Origin: Aphis gossypii
Lineage: Eukaryota > Arthropoda > Insecta > Hemiptera > Aphididae
Assembly (NCBI RefSeq): GCF_020184175.1
Contig: NC_065532.1
Location: forward strand, 3,038,001 to 3,102,000
Length of the DNA: 64,000 bases
Reading direction: 5' to 3'
The notes under the pieces were generated by a model. That model did no database searches, was not told where the DNA came from, and saw nothing but the letters and a program-made list of their open reading frames with translations. Both the position numbers and the translations under genes were made by a program. The number at the start of each line of letters is the position of its first letter. Position 1 is the first letter of the stretch. This document shows, piece by piece, positions 63,001 to 64,000 of this stretch.

Positions 63001-64000
63001 TATTATTTAAAATGACTGATTTATACTTTTCCACCCGATTGGTTAACTTAAATCGTATAAATTCTTCCATAGCTATTTAGGACATTATATTCATTATATT
63101 ATATACATTATATAAATTCGAAATTTAAAATATATATATATATCATAATATACTTAATATTATACCAAAGTTTTTTTGCTGAATTTGTTTTGATAATTAA
63201 ATTTCGTTTTACATAATGTCACTACATAGTTTAGCAGCTGTTTAAAACTTTTAGATCATTTTAACTGCCATAAACATAGTTTTTAAAAACAAAATAACGC
63301 TTTATTATAGTAAGATCAATAGCTTCACTCACAACCATAAGTCATTATGATAAGTTAATAGAAGATGATGAAGACATTGAATATTCTATTCACATAATAT
63401 TTATAATGCGCCATCACCCATAAATTCTTTAATAAATGGAACATTAAAATAGGCCTTTTCAAAAAAAAATATATAGGTACGTTAAGATCAAATAATTATT
63501 ATCTTAATACATAACAAAATGTTCTATGAAAAATATCTTATAATGGATCGTAAAAAAGAAATATTATAAGTTAATGATGCAGGGTTTTACTAAGTTTTAG
63601 TAAATATACTATATTATTTTCCTTTTTTAAATGAAAGATTCTTTTGAATTGAACTACGTTCACTATAATTTTAATCACCGAAGTGCTCGAAGTATGATTC
63701 TCTCTATTAATTCATTGATATTTACTTTTACATTTCAATGATGACAGCATGTAATAAATTGGCGATCTCGTGATAGTTTCACAGAAAATTTAATCCAATT
63801 GGAATGAATACGAGTACAATATAAAATTGATAATGAACAAAAAATTATAATGATTCATAGTAACGGCAAATAAAATGAATAGGAATATGAGGTGTTGTAA
63901 TAGTGTTACTAGTGTTATTTACTGTAATAGTGCTTTATAGATGCATTTAGTGATGGTATGCGAAAAGATATTCGTGAGTTCTAAATGTATTTGAATCCTA
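60061..64000. other. AT-rich noncoding stretch to the window end
   Basis: AT-rich background with poly-A/T runs (about 60240, 61425, 61775 and 62965-62982) and TA tracts (63130-63142). No open frame, tRNA or transposon terminus can be supported. Confidence 0.65.

Overview
This window looks like noncoding DNA from an insect nuclear genome, most likely an aphid (Hemiptera, Aphididae). It is strongly AT-rich, full of poly-A/T runs and AAT, ATT and TA microsatellites, and has no long open frame: the longest is 115 codons. It carries decayed eukaryotic transposons: Jockey-type non-LTR retrotransposons, pogo/Tigger-like, hAT-like and TA-flanked MITE-like elements. The aphid call rests on a dispersed repeat family (copies near 29.2, 32.1 and 51.8 kb) that I recognise from memory as common in aphid genomes; I could not run a database search. 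I see no bacterial operons, ribosome binding sites, CRISPR arrays or rRNA, and no intact protein-coding gene.

Layout. From 1 to about 18 kb the sequence is AT-rich and gene-free, with a tiny hAT-like element (6.87 kb), an unexplained GC-shifted patch (10.34-10.90 kb) and a pogo/Tigger-like MITE (12.9 kb). At 18.1 kb there is a plausible core promoter with a very short first exon and a splice donor. From about 18.7 to 48.4 kb the AT-rich background is broken by islands with more GC and normal-looking CpG content (18.7-19.5, 21.1-22.3, 27.8-28.7, 31.6-31.9, 32.8-35.2, 36.5-38.7, 40.0-40.6 and 46.8-48.4 kb). These resemble regulatory or untranslated DNA of a long gene more than coding sequence. 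Between them lie a MITE with perfect 38-bp terminal inverted repeats (24.2 kb), a 5'-truncated Jockey fragment (25.7 kb), a pogo-like element apparently nested in an hAT-like one (30.4-31.6 kb) and a further TA-flanked MITE (36.1 kb). From 48.4 kb to the end the DNA is again AT-rich, with an hAT-like element (50.2 kb), a repeat copy (51.8 kb), about 1 kb of minus-strand Jockey reverse-transcriptase pseudogene (56.4-57.4 kb) and one GC-shifted patch with a TATA box (59.6-60.1 kb).

Interpretation. The window is best read as an intron or intergenic desert. The islands from 18.7 to 48.4 kb may be the regulatory landscape of a gene whose coding exons lie mostly outside. No set of genes works together here. 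I did not find an undescribed system; the best leads are the 18.1 kb promoter/exon, the 33 kb island, the half-site array at 46.45 kb and the nested transposon.
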